From Paenarthrobacter ilicis (GTDB lineage Bacteria > Actinomycetota > Actinomycetes > Actinomycetales > Micrococcaceae), in contig NZ_JAFBCD010000001.1 in NCBI RefSeq assembly GCF_016907545.1, positions 1,984,001 to 2,048,000 on the forward strand: 64,000 nt of DNA, in the 5' to 3' direction. Below are positions 28,843 to 36,771 of this stretch, piece by piece. Each line of letters opens with the position of its first letter. Position 1 is the first letter of the stretch. The notes below the pieces were generated by a model. That model made no database searches. It was not told the DNA's origin and was given only the letters and a program-made list of their open reading frames with translations. The position numbers were made by a program, and so were the translations under genes.

Positions 28843-29175
28843 ATGACCGAAATCAATGCGGCGCGTACCAGCCTTGAGGACGTCGAAGAGGCCCTCAAGG
28901 ACGTCATCGACCCCGAACTGGGCGTCAATATCGTGGATCTTGGGCTCCTCTACGGACTCAAGTACTCCGAAGAGGACGGTGCCCTCCTGATCGACATGAC
29001 ACTTACCACAGCGGCTTGCCCGCTGACGGACGTGCTTGAGGAGCAGGTAGGAAAGTCCCTTGACGGCGTTGTTGATGACTGGCGCCTGAACTGGGTATGG
29101 ATGCCGCCATGGGGTCCCGAGCGGATCACCGACGACGGCAAGGACCAGATGCGGGCCCTCGGCTTCAATATCTGA
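28843..29175 (+). CDS. sufT: SufT/MIP18-family metal-sulfur cluster assembly factor
   Basis: 110 residues of the DUF59 family: EALKDVIDPELGVNIVDLGLLYG and the conserved cysteine in LTTAACPLTDVLEEQV. SufT proteins help mature Fe-S clusters. In M. tuberculosis the order is sufB-D-C-S-U-T; here the sulfur donor SufS and the carrier SufU are absent between sufC and sufT. Last gene of the operon, followed by a strong terminator. Confidence 0.92.
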   Translation: MTEINAARTSLEDVEEALKDVIDPELGVNIVDLGLLYGLKYSEEDGALLIDMTLTTAACPLTDVLEEQVGKSLDGVVDDWRLNWVWMPPWGPERITDDGKDQMRALGFNI

Positions 29176-29213
29176 TTCGTTTCCTTCCCCGCTGAGCGGG
29201 AATATCGGCAAAT

Positions 29214-29253
29214 AAGAATGGTTCCGGGCGCAACGCCCGGAACCATTCTTTTT
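29214..29253. terminator. Bidirectional terminator between suf operon and metallopeptidase
   Basis: Perfect 17-base stem (29214-29230 with 29234-29250) with a tight loop, ending in a T-run on the + strand and, by symmetry, on the - strand, so it can serve both convergent units. Confidence 0.93.
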
Positions 29254-29267
29254 AAGCAATCAGCCCG

Positions 29268-30173
29268 CTACGGGTTGGCCACGCCGAAGGTGTCGCACTT
29301 GTTGATGTCGCCGGTGTTGTAACCCTGCGAGAACCACTTCTGCCGCTGTGCACTGGAGCCGTGGGTCCATGACTCCGGTGAAACACGGCCGGTGGCAGCT
29401 TGCTGGATCCGGTCGTCACCCACGGAGGAGGCCGCGGACAAAGCGTCCTGCAGGTCCTGTTGGGTGATCGGATCAAGGAATGGTTTCCCGCTGGCGTCTG
29501 TCTGGGACGTGGCATGCCTTACCCACAGGCCCGCGTAGCAGTCGGCCTGCAACTCCACGCGGACACCGCCGGACTGGGGGCCCTGGGGGTCCTGCTGTGC
29601 CTTGTCGAGGTTGCCCAGGATGTTCTGGATATGGTGGCCGAACTCATGGGCCACCACGTATTCCTGTGCCAAGGGCCCACCGGAAGAGCCGAAGCGGGTC
29701 ACCAGTTCGTCGAAGAATCCGGGGTCAAAATACGCTTTCACATCGGCGGGGCAGTAGAACGGGCCTACTGCGGTGGTGGCGGGGCCGCAACCGGTGTTGG
29801 TGGCCTGATCAAAGATGACAGTGCCTGGTTGGGTATATTTCACGTTGTAGTCGGCAAGGTATGACGGCCAGAAGGCATTGAGGCTGTTCACCGTTCCCGT
29901 GATCCTGCAGTCCAGGCGTTTGTCGGCATCGGCGCCGGTTTGGCATTCCTGGACGCCTCCCGCACCGGGGCTGCTGCCCCCGACGGCGGGCGGTTGGCTT
30001 CCACTTCCCGTCAGGTCTCCAAGAATGCTGGGGTTGATGCCGAACAGGGCCAAGAGCAGCACAACAATGCCGCCGCCTATGCCCCCGCCGATCTTGGTCC
30101 CGCGGCCCATCCCACTGCCGCGTCGGTCTTCCACTTGGGAAGGGTCAAGCTGTGCACCGTCATTGAAACTCAT
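29268..30173 (-). CDS. Neutral zinc metallopeptidase (YpfJ family)
   Basis: 301 residues: a short cytoplasmic N-terminus, one transmembrane helix at about 28-46, a Gly/Ser-rich linker, then the peptidase domain with HEFGHH (176-181) as zinc ligands and catalytic Glu177. Probably membrane-anchored and facing outward. The ATG at 30173 fits a leaderless start: plus-strand AGAATA at 30180-30185 (TATTCT on the minus strand) is 6 nt upstream. Biological substrate unknown. Confidence 0.9.
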   Translation of the reverse strand: MSFNDGAQLDPSQVEDRRGSGMGRGTKIGGGIGGGIVVLLLALFGINPSILGDLTGSGSQPPAVGGSSPGAGGVQECQTGADADKRLDCRITGTVNSLNAFWPSYLADYNVKYTQPGTVIFDQATNTGCGPATTAVGPFYCPADVKAYFDPGFFDELVTRFGSSGGPLAQEYVVAHEFGHHIQNILGNLDKAQQDPQGPQSGGVRVELQADCYAGLWVRHATSQTDASGKPFLDPITQQDLQDALSAASSVGDDRIQQAATGRVSPESWTHGSSAQRQKWFSQGYNTGDINKCDTFGVANP

Positions 30174-30234
30174 ACAGTCAGAATAGACGTCACTTTTGCT
30201 GCCCGGTGCCGAACACTGCCGTAAAATTACGGGG
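30174..30234. promoter_or_regulatory. Divergent pair of leaderless-type promoters
   Basis: In a 61-bp gap, TATTCT (minus strand, 30185-30180) is 6 nt from the metallopeptidase ATG, and TAAAAT (plus strand, 30222-30227) is 7 nt from the acyl-CoA ligase ATG. Neither start has a ribosome site. Confidence 0.6.
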
Positions 30235-31626
30235 ATGCCTTTCCTGGACAAACTTCAGCTCTGGGCCGATGAGCGCCCCCACGACACCGCAGTCGTGGTG
30301 GGTAACGCCCGGCTCACCTGGGCCGGACTTCGTGACGCTGCCGCGGGCCTTCTTGGCGGAGCAGCGGGTACTACGGTTCTTGCCGAGCCGAACTCAACGC
30401 ACTTCGTGGCCGCCTTCGCAGCAGCCGTGGCGGGGGAGGGGCGCTGCGCGGTCCTGGACCCGCAATGGCCCGGGGCGATGATTGACGAGCTGGCATCCCG
30501 CATCGTGGATAAGGGTCAGGTCACCGAAACCGGACTTACGGACGGCGAGCCTTCCAGCACCTTCCTCATTGGCCTGACATCCGGTACAACCTCCATTCCG
30601 AAGGCCTTCACCCGCTCGCGTCATTCGTGGCAGTTGTCGTTCCAAGCGTCCATGGAGTTTTTTGGCCTGCTGCCCGAAGACAGGACCTTGGCGCCTGGAC
30701 CCCTTTCTGCCAGCTTGAACCTTTATGCCCTGTCCGAATGCCTTTATGCCGGATCCGCTTTCCATACGTTGGAATCCTTCGATGTAGGCGACGCACACGC
30801 GGCCATCAGCCATGACGGCATCACCCGGTTGGTCCTGGCACCCACCATGCTCCGCTTGCTGAGTGAACGTGGCCTGGCCGGGGACGTTGATGCCTCCGGT
30901 ATCCGGAGCATCATCTGCGCTGGTTCAAAGTTGGATGCCCGGACACTGGAGGCGGCCCGCCGCTGGGCGCCCCACGCTGCCATCCATGAGTACTACGGCG
31001 CCTCGGAGCTGAGTTTCGTATCGGGAACACGGCTTGCTGCGGGTCAGCCCCTCGATGCCGGGGGCACCGGAATAGGTTCGCCTTTTCCGGGAGTAGAGCT
31101 GGCCATCCTTGATGACGAGGGTTCCCTCCTCCCGGACGGGCGCCACGGCAACATCAGCGTCCGCAGCGGCATGGTGAGCAACGGCTATTTATGGGGCGAC
31201 GATGGCCGCGCGTTCCGCTGCCTTGACGGCTGGTACACCGTAGGTGACCAGGGCTACCTGGAGGACGGAGTCCTGCACATCCTGGGCCGCAGGTCAGACA
31301 TGATCCTTACATCAGGGAGGAACGTCTATCCCCACGAGGTTGAGCTGGCCGTCGCCTCCGTACCGGGAGTCGAGGCGGCCGTCGCTGCTGGAGCCCCGGA
31401 CGATATCCGCGGACAAAAGGTGATTGCCGGCGTCGTGCCTGCCTGCGGCGCGGTAACAGCAACGCAACTGCGGACGGGGCTCGACGGCCTCCTGGCACGG
31501 GACAAGTGGCCGTTGCAGTATTACCTCTTGTCCGAACTGCCCATGACCGACCGCGGGAAGGTCAGCCGGAAGGTCCTTCTGGACTGGATCAAGAACCACG
31601 ATCCCCGGGCGCAGATCCTTGGCTGA
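30235..31626 (+). CDS. Acyl-CoA ligase/AMP-binding enzyme (YhfT-like by context)
   Basis: 463-residue adenylate-forming enzyme: P-loop-like LTSGTTSIPKAFTRS near 125-140, YYGASE (A5 motif), GWYTVGDQGYL, GRRSDMILTSGRNVYP and the catalytic lysine near GKVSRK at the C-terminus. It should activate a carboxylic acid to an acyl-CoA. At 463 residues it is short for the class. It forms an operon with the following thiolase (8-bp overlap) and converges on bioYMN. B. subtilis has an equivalent pair, yhfT-yhfS, next to bioY-like yhfU in the BirA regulon, so a role with a biotin precursor is a reasonable inference. Confidence 0.85.
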   Translation: MPFLDKLQLWADERPHDTAVVVGNARLTWAGLRDAAAGLLGGAAGTTVLAEPNSTHFVAAFAAAVAGEGRCAVLDPQWPGAMIDELASRIVDKGQVTETGLTDGEPSSTFLIGLTSGTTSIPKAFTRSRHSWQLSFQASMEFFGLLPEDRTLAPGPLSASLNLYALSECLYAGSAFHTLESFDVGDAHAAISHDGITRLVLAPTMLRLLSERGLAGDVDASGIRSIICAGSKLDARTLEAARRWAPHAAIHEYYGASELSFVSGTRLAAGQPLDAGGTGIGSPFPGVELAILDDEGSLLPDGRHGNISVRSGMVSNGYLWGDDGRAFRCLDGWYTVGDQGYLEDGVLHILGRRSDMILTSGRNVYPHEVELAVASVPGVEAAVAAGAPDDIRGQKVIAGVVPACGAVTATQLRTGLDGLLARDKWPLQYYLLSELPMTDRGKVSRKVLLDWIKNHDPRAQILG

Positions 31627-32821
31627 CACCACGGGACCCATACAAGTCATTGACGAATCCCTGCAGCCGGTGATCATTGAAGCGGTCCGGTCCCCGATTT
31701 GCCGGGCAAACGGGCAATTCCGGCACCTGAAGGCACCCGACCTCCTGGCTCCGGTCCTTCGCGAGCTGTTATCCAGGGCAAAGCTTGATCCTTCAGGGGT
31801 GAAAGACGTCATCATCGGCAATGCCGTGGGTGGAGGCGGAAACGTAGCGCGCTTTGCTGCGCTCCAGGCGGGACTTCCCATCACGGTCCCCGGCCTCACC
31901 GTGGACCGCCAATGCGGCTCAGGCTTGGACGCCATCGCGTTGGCCGCCACATTGGTGGCTGCCGGGGGTGACCCGCTGTTCCTGGCCGGCGGAGTCGAGA
32001 GCATCAGTACGGCGCCCGCACGTGCCAACAGAAACGCCGACGGCGGCTTGGACTTCTACTCCAGGGCCACCTTCGTGCCGCCTGGGTTTGGAGATCCGGA
32101 CATGGGGGTTGCCGCGGAAAACGTCGCCGTAAAGTTCAGGGTTACCAGGGAACAGCAGGATGAGTACGCTTTCCGCAGCCATAGCCGTGCGTTGGCGGCG
32201 GCTGCCGCCGGAAAACACCATGGGGAGATCGTTCCGCTCACGGACAGTGGAGTAGCTGTGACGGCCGACGACGGTCCCCGCCCTTCGTTGCGGGAGTCCA
32301 TGATGGCGAGGTTCCCGCCTGCCTTCGTCCCCGGCGGTTCGGTCACGGCAGGGAACTCGTGCTTCGACGCCGATGCCGCCTCCGGCGTCGTCGTCACCTC
32401 CCTGAGGCGTGCACGTGAGCTGGGCGCGTCAGACGCCTTGGTGGTTCTGGGCGCAGATACCGCCGGGGTGGATCCGGAGCTTCTGGGCATAGGGGCAGCC
32501 ATCGCAGCGGAACGATTGCTTGATGCGTGGGAGGTGCACCCGGACTGCCTCGATTTGATCGAGTTCAACGAGGCCTTCGCCTCCCAGACCATCGCCTGCC
32601 TGCACCATCTGGGCCTTGACCCGGCACGGGCAAACCTGGAAGGCGGAGCTTTGGCCTTGGGCCACGGCTACGGTGCATCGGGGGCGGTGCTGGTGACGCG
32701 CTTGTTCGCCCAAGCGCGGGAACGTTTCCGGGCTTCCGGAGAAGAATCCCTGGGATTGGCGATGATCAGCATCGCCGGCGGAATGGGAACCGCTGCCTTG
32801 CTGCGGTACGCACCGCTCTAG
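31619..32821 (+). CDS. Thiolase-family protein lacking the second catalytic Cys (YhfS-like by context)
   Basis: 400-residue thiolase fold. The nucleophile Cys99 in VDRQCGSGLD is present, as are NEAFASQ and a His349 in LGHGYGASG, though the usual GHP is GHG. The C-terminal CxGGG motif, which supplies the acid/base Cys, reads SIAGGMG here, with Ser384 in place of Cys. TTG start inside the end of the ligase gene. It may therefore carry out an altered condensation or transfer, or have lost activity. It ends 4 bp inside bioN on the opposite strand. Confidence 0.82.
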   Translation: MADTTGPIQVIDESLQPVIIEAVRSPICRANGQFRHLKAPDLLAPVLRELLSRAKLDPSGVKDVIIGNAVGGGGNVARFAALQAGLPITVPGLTVDRQCGSGLDAIALAATLVAAGGDPLFLAGGVESISTAPARANRNADGGLDFYSRATFVPPGFGDPDMGVAAENVAVKFRVTREQQDEYAFRSHSRALAAAAAGKHHGEIVPLTDSGVAVTADDGPRPSLRESMMARFPPAFVPGGSVTAGNSCFDADAASGVVVTSLRRARELGASDALVVLGADTAGVDPELLGIGAAIAAERLLDAWEVHPDCLDLIEFNEAFASQTIACLHHLGLDPARANLEGGALALGHGYGASGAVLVTRLFAQARERFRASGEESLGLAMISIAGGMGTAALLRYAPL

Positions 32822-33456
32822 CTGTTGCCGTCTGTGTCCTCGGCCTCCCCGAGGCCACGGGCAGCCAAAGCGTCACCGGTCTGCCGGGCGTACGCAACGG
32901 TGCTGATGAACACGGGGAGAACCAGCGCCCTGGGGTTACGTTCGAGGCCCCGGGCACGCGCAGAGTCACGGACATCGGCGAAGGCGCCTGCAATGTACGG
33001 AATGCTCCTGAGCATCACGGCGATGGTCAGGGCGAACCGCTCGGGGTCGGCACCGAAGCGGCGCAATGGCTTGGCCAACCACACCACGCCATCCAACAGA
33101 TCCTGTACCGGCGTGGTGGCAGTCAGCACAGAGGCGGCAACAACACAGACCAGCACGTTCAACACAATGCGCGCCGCTGTCGGTCCGCCGAGTTGCCACC
33201 ACTGGAACAGCCCGATTGCCAGCAAGATCGGCGCCACCGTCCAGACAGCCCGGGCCAGCCGGCGGATACCGGCCCCCGTCAGCAAAAACAGGCCACACAT
33301 GAGAGCGAAGATGATCAGGGATACTGCCCACTCCACGATCAGGAAGGACGCGGCTCCGCAGGCTGCCACCAGGAGGAACTTAGCCATCAGGGGCGTCCGG
33401 TGGATGACGGAGTTTCCCGGAATGTAATTGGCGATCAGGAAGCCGTGGCCCCTCAT
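32818..33456 (-). CDS. bioN: ECF transporter T component BioN (EcfT)
   Basis: 212-residue membrane protein of the CbiQ/EcfT family with about five hydrophobic segments and two Ala-Arg-Gly coupling motifs (SARARGLE and LAARGLGE). These couple the ATPase to the substrate-binding S protein. It overlaps the upstream bioM gene by 4 bp. With BioM and BioY it makes the BioMNY biotin importer. It is the last gene of that operon and converges on the thiolase. Confidence 0.9.
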   Translation of the reverse strand: MRGHGFLIANYIPGNSVIHRTPLMAKFLLVAACGAASFLIVEWAVSLIIFALMCGLFLLTGAGIRRLARAVWTVAPILLAIGLFQWWQLGGPTAARIVLNVLVCVVAASVLTATTPVQDLLDGVVWLAKPLRRFGADPERFALTIAVMLRSIPYIAGAFADVRDSARARGLERNPRALVLPVFISTVAYARQTGDALAARGLGEAEDTDGNS

Positions 33457-34202
33457 ATCGCCACCCCGCCACCCCCGGGAGTGCCCGGCAGATCAACGTC
33501 CGCCGCGCACAGCTCCCTGTAACGGTCAACGCCCGCGGATGCTTCGCCGTCGAAAACGATTCTGCCCCCTTCCACCACCAGGATGCGGTCCATATCGCGG
33601 GCCAGGTCAAGATCGTGGGTGGACATGATGATCTGCTGGTCCAGTCCGGCCAAGGTCCTGCGCAGTAGTTCACGGTTCCGGAGATCAAGGAGGGTGGAGG
33701 GCTCGTCCAGCACGAGTACTCTGGGATCCACAGCCAGGACGGCTGCCAAGGCAAGGAGTTGCCGCTCTCCACCGGAGAGCTCATAAATGCTCTGATCTGC
33801 CACGCCGGTCAAGCCGAAGCGTGCCAGAACGTCCGCTGCCCGGGAGGCCCGCTTCCGGGAGTTTTTTACGGCACGGCGTAGTGAAAGCTCAACGTCCTCG
33901 CGCCCCGTGGGCATCACCAACTGGGACAGTGGATCGGTAAAGACAAACCCGATGTTCGCCCTGACACGGCGGACCGCGGAGACAGTGGTGTCACCATAAA
34001 CAGTCACAGTCCCTTGGCTCGGCATCACCAATCCATTGAGCAACCGGAGCAGTGTGGACTTTCCGGACCCGTTGGCGCCAATCACTCCGATGCGTCGCTC
34101 GGTGAGATCCAGAGTGAGCTCGTGCAGCAGGGTCTTGGGCTCGGGGGAACCGTCCAATGCCACGCGCACCGAAACGTTGTTGAGTCTGATCGAGTTCATC
34201 AA
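33453..34202 (-). CDS. bioM: ECF transporter ATPase BioM
   Basis: 249-residue ABC ATPase: Walker A GANGSGKST, Q-loop FTDPLSQLVMPT, signature ELSGGERQLLALA, Walker B LVLDEPSTLLD, H-loop STHDLD. Located between bioY (15 bp upstream) and bioN (4-bp overlap). It is the A component of a group I ECF importer dedicated to biotin, as in Corynebacterium and Rhodobacter. Confidence 0.92.
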   Translation of the reverse strand: MMNSIRLNNVSVRVALDGSPEPKTLLHELTLDLTERRIGVIGANGSGKSTLLRLLNGLVMPSQGTVTVYGDTTVSAVRRVRANIGFVFTDPLSQLVMPTGREDVELSLRRAVKNSRKRASRAADVLARFGLTGVADQSIYELSGGERQLLALAAVLAVDPRVLVLDEPSTLLDLRNRELLRRTLAGLDQQIIMSTHDLDLARDMDRILVVEGGRIVFDGEASAGVDRYRELCAADVDLPGTPGGGGVAI

Positions 34203-34217
34203 CTGATTGTGCCCGCT

Positions 34218-34832
34218 TTACTTGGCACGCCTTACCAACACATCCGGGAATGCTTTGTGGATAGCCAGCGCGATGATGACGGCAAGCACATTCTTGATAA
34301 TGTCTCCCGGATAGAAGGGCAGGTCCGCCAGGAAAGCCTTGCTGAAATCCAGCTTGCCGTTGATCATCATCCCCAGGATGCCCAGCCCGTGGATGATCAC
34401 AACGCTGCTGACCATGGCCGATGCGAACAGCCAGAGTCCCCGCTGACGGACAGTCTTCCGAATGACGACGCTTGCCAAATAGCCCGTGGCGGCCGCTGCC
34501 AGGGGGAAAGCAATGATATATCCGGCGGATGCTGTTGCCAGGATGCCCAGGCCGCTGCGGCCGCCGCTGAAGATCGGCAGCCCCGCCAGTCCGAGCAGGA
34601 CATACAATCCGACGGCGGCAAATGCGCGCCCGGCGCCCAGAACCAGTCCGCTGAGCATGACGGTGAGGGTCACCAGCGTAATGGGGACTCCGAGGGCTCC
34701 CACGGGAACGCCGGGGACAATGGCCGATGCCGCTACCAGTGCTGCGAAGACCGCGATGAGCCCGATGTCCGTGGCAGTCCACCGATGCCGTTGGACTGTG
34801 CTGTGTGGATCGGTGACGGAATTGCTCTGCAT
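34218..34832 (-). CDS. bioY: Biotin transporter substrate-binding component BioY
   Basis: 204-residue membrane S component with six hydrophobic helices and the BioY signature regions around VPGVPVGALGVPITLVT, GLYVLLGLAGLPIFSGG and FYPGDIIKN. It binds biotin at the membrane. ATG at 34832 with AGGA upstream; the frame is open further upstream without family similarity. Promoter and possible operator are described at 34898-34918. Confidence 0.95.
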   Translation of the reverse strand: MQSNSVTDPHSTVQRHRWTATDIGLIAVFAALVAASAIVPGVPVGALGVPITLVTLTVMLSGLVLGAGRAFAAVGLYVLLGLAGLPIFSGGRSGLGILATASAGYIIAFPLAAAATGYLASVVIRKTVRQRGLWLFASAMVSSVVIIHGLGILGMMINGKLDFSKAFLADLPFYPGDIIKNVLAVIIALAIHKAFPDVLVRRAK

Positions 34833-34897
34833 GACGGTGGTCCTGTTCGGGAGTGGAGCTGGGTGATGAGATTGCTGTTTCAGCTGTTTTGAGATTA

Positions 34898-34918
34898 CGT
34901 TCGCCTGGAACGGCCGTT
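34898..34918. promoter_or_regulatory. Palindromes at the bioY promoter, candidate biotin operator
   Basis: CGTTC-GCCTG-GAACG (34898-34912) overlaps the perfect palindrome AACGGCCGTT (34909-34918). On the minus strand the first one directly abuts a -10 box TAATCT, so a bound repressor would block bioYMN transcription. Actinobacteria often use the TetR-type BioQ, whose reported sites have GAAC/GTT half-sites; the match here is partial. Confidence 0.45.
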
Positions 34919-34990
34919 TTTGGAGCCTCTCCACAAAGCAGGAGATGGATTTTTGATGGAGGCCACACCAACGCGTGCAAGGGCCCGTGT

Positions 34991-35040
34991 TTGGGTGTGG
35001 CCGGGGGACCGGTAGACTTAAACAGGCCGTTCTCACGGCC
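34991..35040 (+). promoter_or_regulatory. Promoter and leader hairpin of ABC-F gene
   Basis: TTGGGT (34991-34996), 16 bp, TAGACT (35013-35018), then a GGCCGT/ACGGCC hairpin (35025-35040) in an untranslated leader of about 80 nt. ABC-F genes are sometimes controlled by leader attenuation; no leader peptide could be assigned. Confidence 0.5.
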
Positions 35041-35107
35041 GCCTCCGCCGCACTTCCCGGACCCACCGGTCCCCGTAGGCGTTCCCCATTGAAAGGCATC
35101 ACCCGAA

Positions 35108-36706
35108 TTGATTACCGTCCAGGACCTCGAACTACGCGCCGGCGCACGCCTGCTCATGGACCAGGTAAATTTCCGGGTGGACAAAGGGGACAAGATTGGG
35201 TTGGTGGGCCGCAACGGTGCCGGTAAGACCACCCTCACCCGCGTTCTGGCCGGAGAGGGACTTCCCGCCGCCGGCAAAGTGACTCGCAGCGGAGAAATCG
35301 GCTACCTGCCCCAAGACCCGCGTACCCCGGACATGGAGCAGCTGGCCCGGGACAGGATTCTTTCTGCCCGCGGCCTGGACGTCGTGGTGGGGAAGCTCAA
35401 GAAGGCGCACGAGGACATGGCCAGCGATGACGCTTCCGTCCAGCGCAAGGCCATGAATCGGTACGACCGGTTGGAGGCCGAGTTCCTCTCCGGCGGCGGA
35501 TACGCAGCCGAGGCGGAAGCCGCGGCTATCTCCTCCAACCTGGCACTGCCGGAGCGGCTCCTGAACCAGCCGCTGAAGACACTTTCGGGCGGTCAGCGAC
35601 GACGCGTGGAACTTGCCCGCATCCTGTACTCCGATGCCGAGACGCTCCTCCTTGACGAACCCACCAACCACTTGGACGCTGATTCCATCACCTGGCTCCG
35701 GGACTTCCTCAAGAACCACCAGGGTGGACTGATTGTGATCAGCCACGACACCGAACTGCTTGAGGCCACCGTCAACAAGGTGTACCTCCTCGACGCAAAC
35801 CGCGCCCAGATCGATTACTACAACATGGACTGGAAGCGCTACCTCTCGCAGCGCGAAACCGATGAGCGTGCACGCAAGCGCGAACGCGCGAACGCGGAAA
35901 AGAAGGCCCAGGTCCTGATCGACCAGGCGAACAAGATGCGCGCCAAGGCCACCAAGGCCGTGGCTGCCCAGAATATGGCCAAGCGGGCCGAGCGGTTGCT
36001 GAGTGGACTCGAAGCTGTTCGTGAGAATGATCGCGTAGCAGCCCTGCGCTTCCCGGATCCGTCCCCTTGCGGCAAGACACCGTTGACGGCCGAGGGTTTG
36101 AGCAAGTCTTACGGTTCGTTGGAAATCTTCACCGATGTGGACCTGGCCATCGACCGCGGCTCCAAGGTGGTCATCCTGGGGCTCAACGGTGCCGGCAAAA
36201 CCACCCTTCTCCGGATGCTTGCGGGCGTGGACAAGCCCGATACCGGGGATATCATTCCGGGGCACGGCCTCAAGGTGGGCTACTACGCACAGGAGCACGA
36301 AACGCTTGACGTGGACCGGACGGTCCTGGAGAACATGCGCTCATCGGCTCCCGACATGAAGGATGCCGAGGTCCGCGGGATCCTTGGCTCGTTCCTGTTC
36401 TCCGGTGACGATGTGGACAAGCCGGCGGGCGTCCTGTCCGGTGGCGAGAAGACACGTCTGGCACTTGCCACGATCGTGGCTTCCAGCGCCAACGTCCTTC
36501 TCCTTGACGAGCCCACCAACAACTTGGACCCCGCCAGCCGCGCGGAAATCCTCGGCGCCCTCAAGAACTACAGTGGCGCCGTCGTCATGGTCAGCCACGA
36601 CGAAGGTGCGGTGTCAGCACTGAACCCCGAACGCGTAGTGCTGCTTCCGGACGGCGTTGAGGACCACTGGAACGAAGACTACCTGGACCTGATCACGCTC
36701 GCCTGA
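35108..36706 (+). CDS. ABC-F family ATPase (translation-associated)
   Basis: 532 residues with two ABC domains and no membrane segments. First Walker A GRNGAGKTT near 35-43, signature LSGGQRRRVELA, Walker B LLLDEPTNHLDAD; a charged linker rich in Arg/Lys (about 245-300); second Walker A GLNGAGKTT, LSGGEKTRLALA, LLLDEPTNNLDP. ABC-F proteins bind the ribosomal E site and modulate translation or protect against antibiotics. The position resembles Rv1473 of M. tuberculosis. TTG start with GAAAGG about 10 nt upstream. Whether it gives resistance cannot be told. Confidence 0.92.
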   Translation: MITVQDLELRAGARLLMDQVNFRVDKGDKIGLVGRNGAGKTTLTRVLAGEGLPAAGKVTRSGEIGYLPQDPRTPDMEQLARDRILSARGLDVVVGKLKKAHEDMASDDASVQRKAMNRYDRLEAEFLSGGGYAAEAEAAAISSNLALPERLLNQPLKTLSGGQRRRVELARILYSDAETLLLDEPTNHLDADSITWLRDFLKNHQGGLIVISHDTELLEATVNKVYLLDANRAQIDYYNMDWKRYLSQRETDERARKRERANAEKKAQVLIDQANKMRAKATKAVAAQNMAKRAERLLSGLEAVRENDRVAALRFPDPSPCGKTPLTAEGLSKSYGSLEIFTDVDLAIDRGSKVVILGLNGAGKTTLLRMLAGVDKPDTGDIIPGHGLKVGYYAQEHETLDVDRTVLENMRSSAPDMKDAEVRGILGSFLFSGDDVDKPAGVLSGGEKTRLALATIVASSANVLLLDEPTNNLDPASRAEILGALKNYSGAVVMVSHDEGAVSALNPERVVLLPDGVEDHWNEDYLDLITLA

Positions 36707-36735
36707 CGCCGCTTCACCCGGGCCTAAGGCCATCG

Positions 36736-36771
36736 CCGCGGTCCCGCCCTCAAGGCAGGACCGCGGTTCTT
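36736..36771. terminator. Terminator between ABC-F and SURF1 genes
   Basis: Nine-base outer stem (36736-36744 with 36758-36766) plus three inner pairs after one mismatch, followed by TTCTT. It touches the SURF1 stop at 36770, so both convergent genes may use it. Confidence 0.75.
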
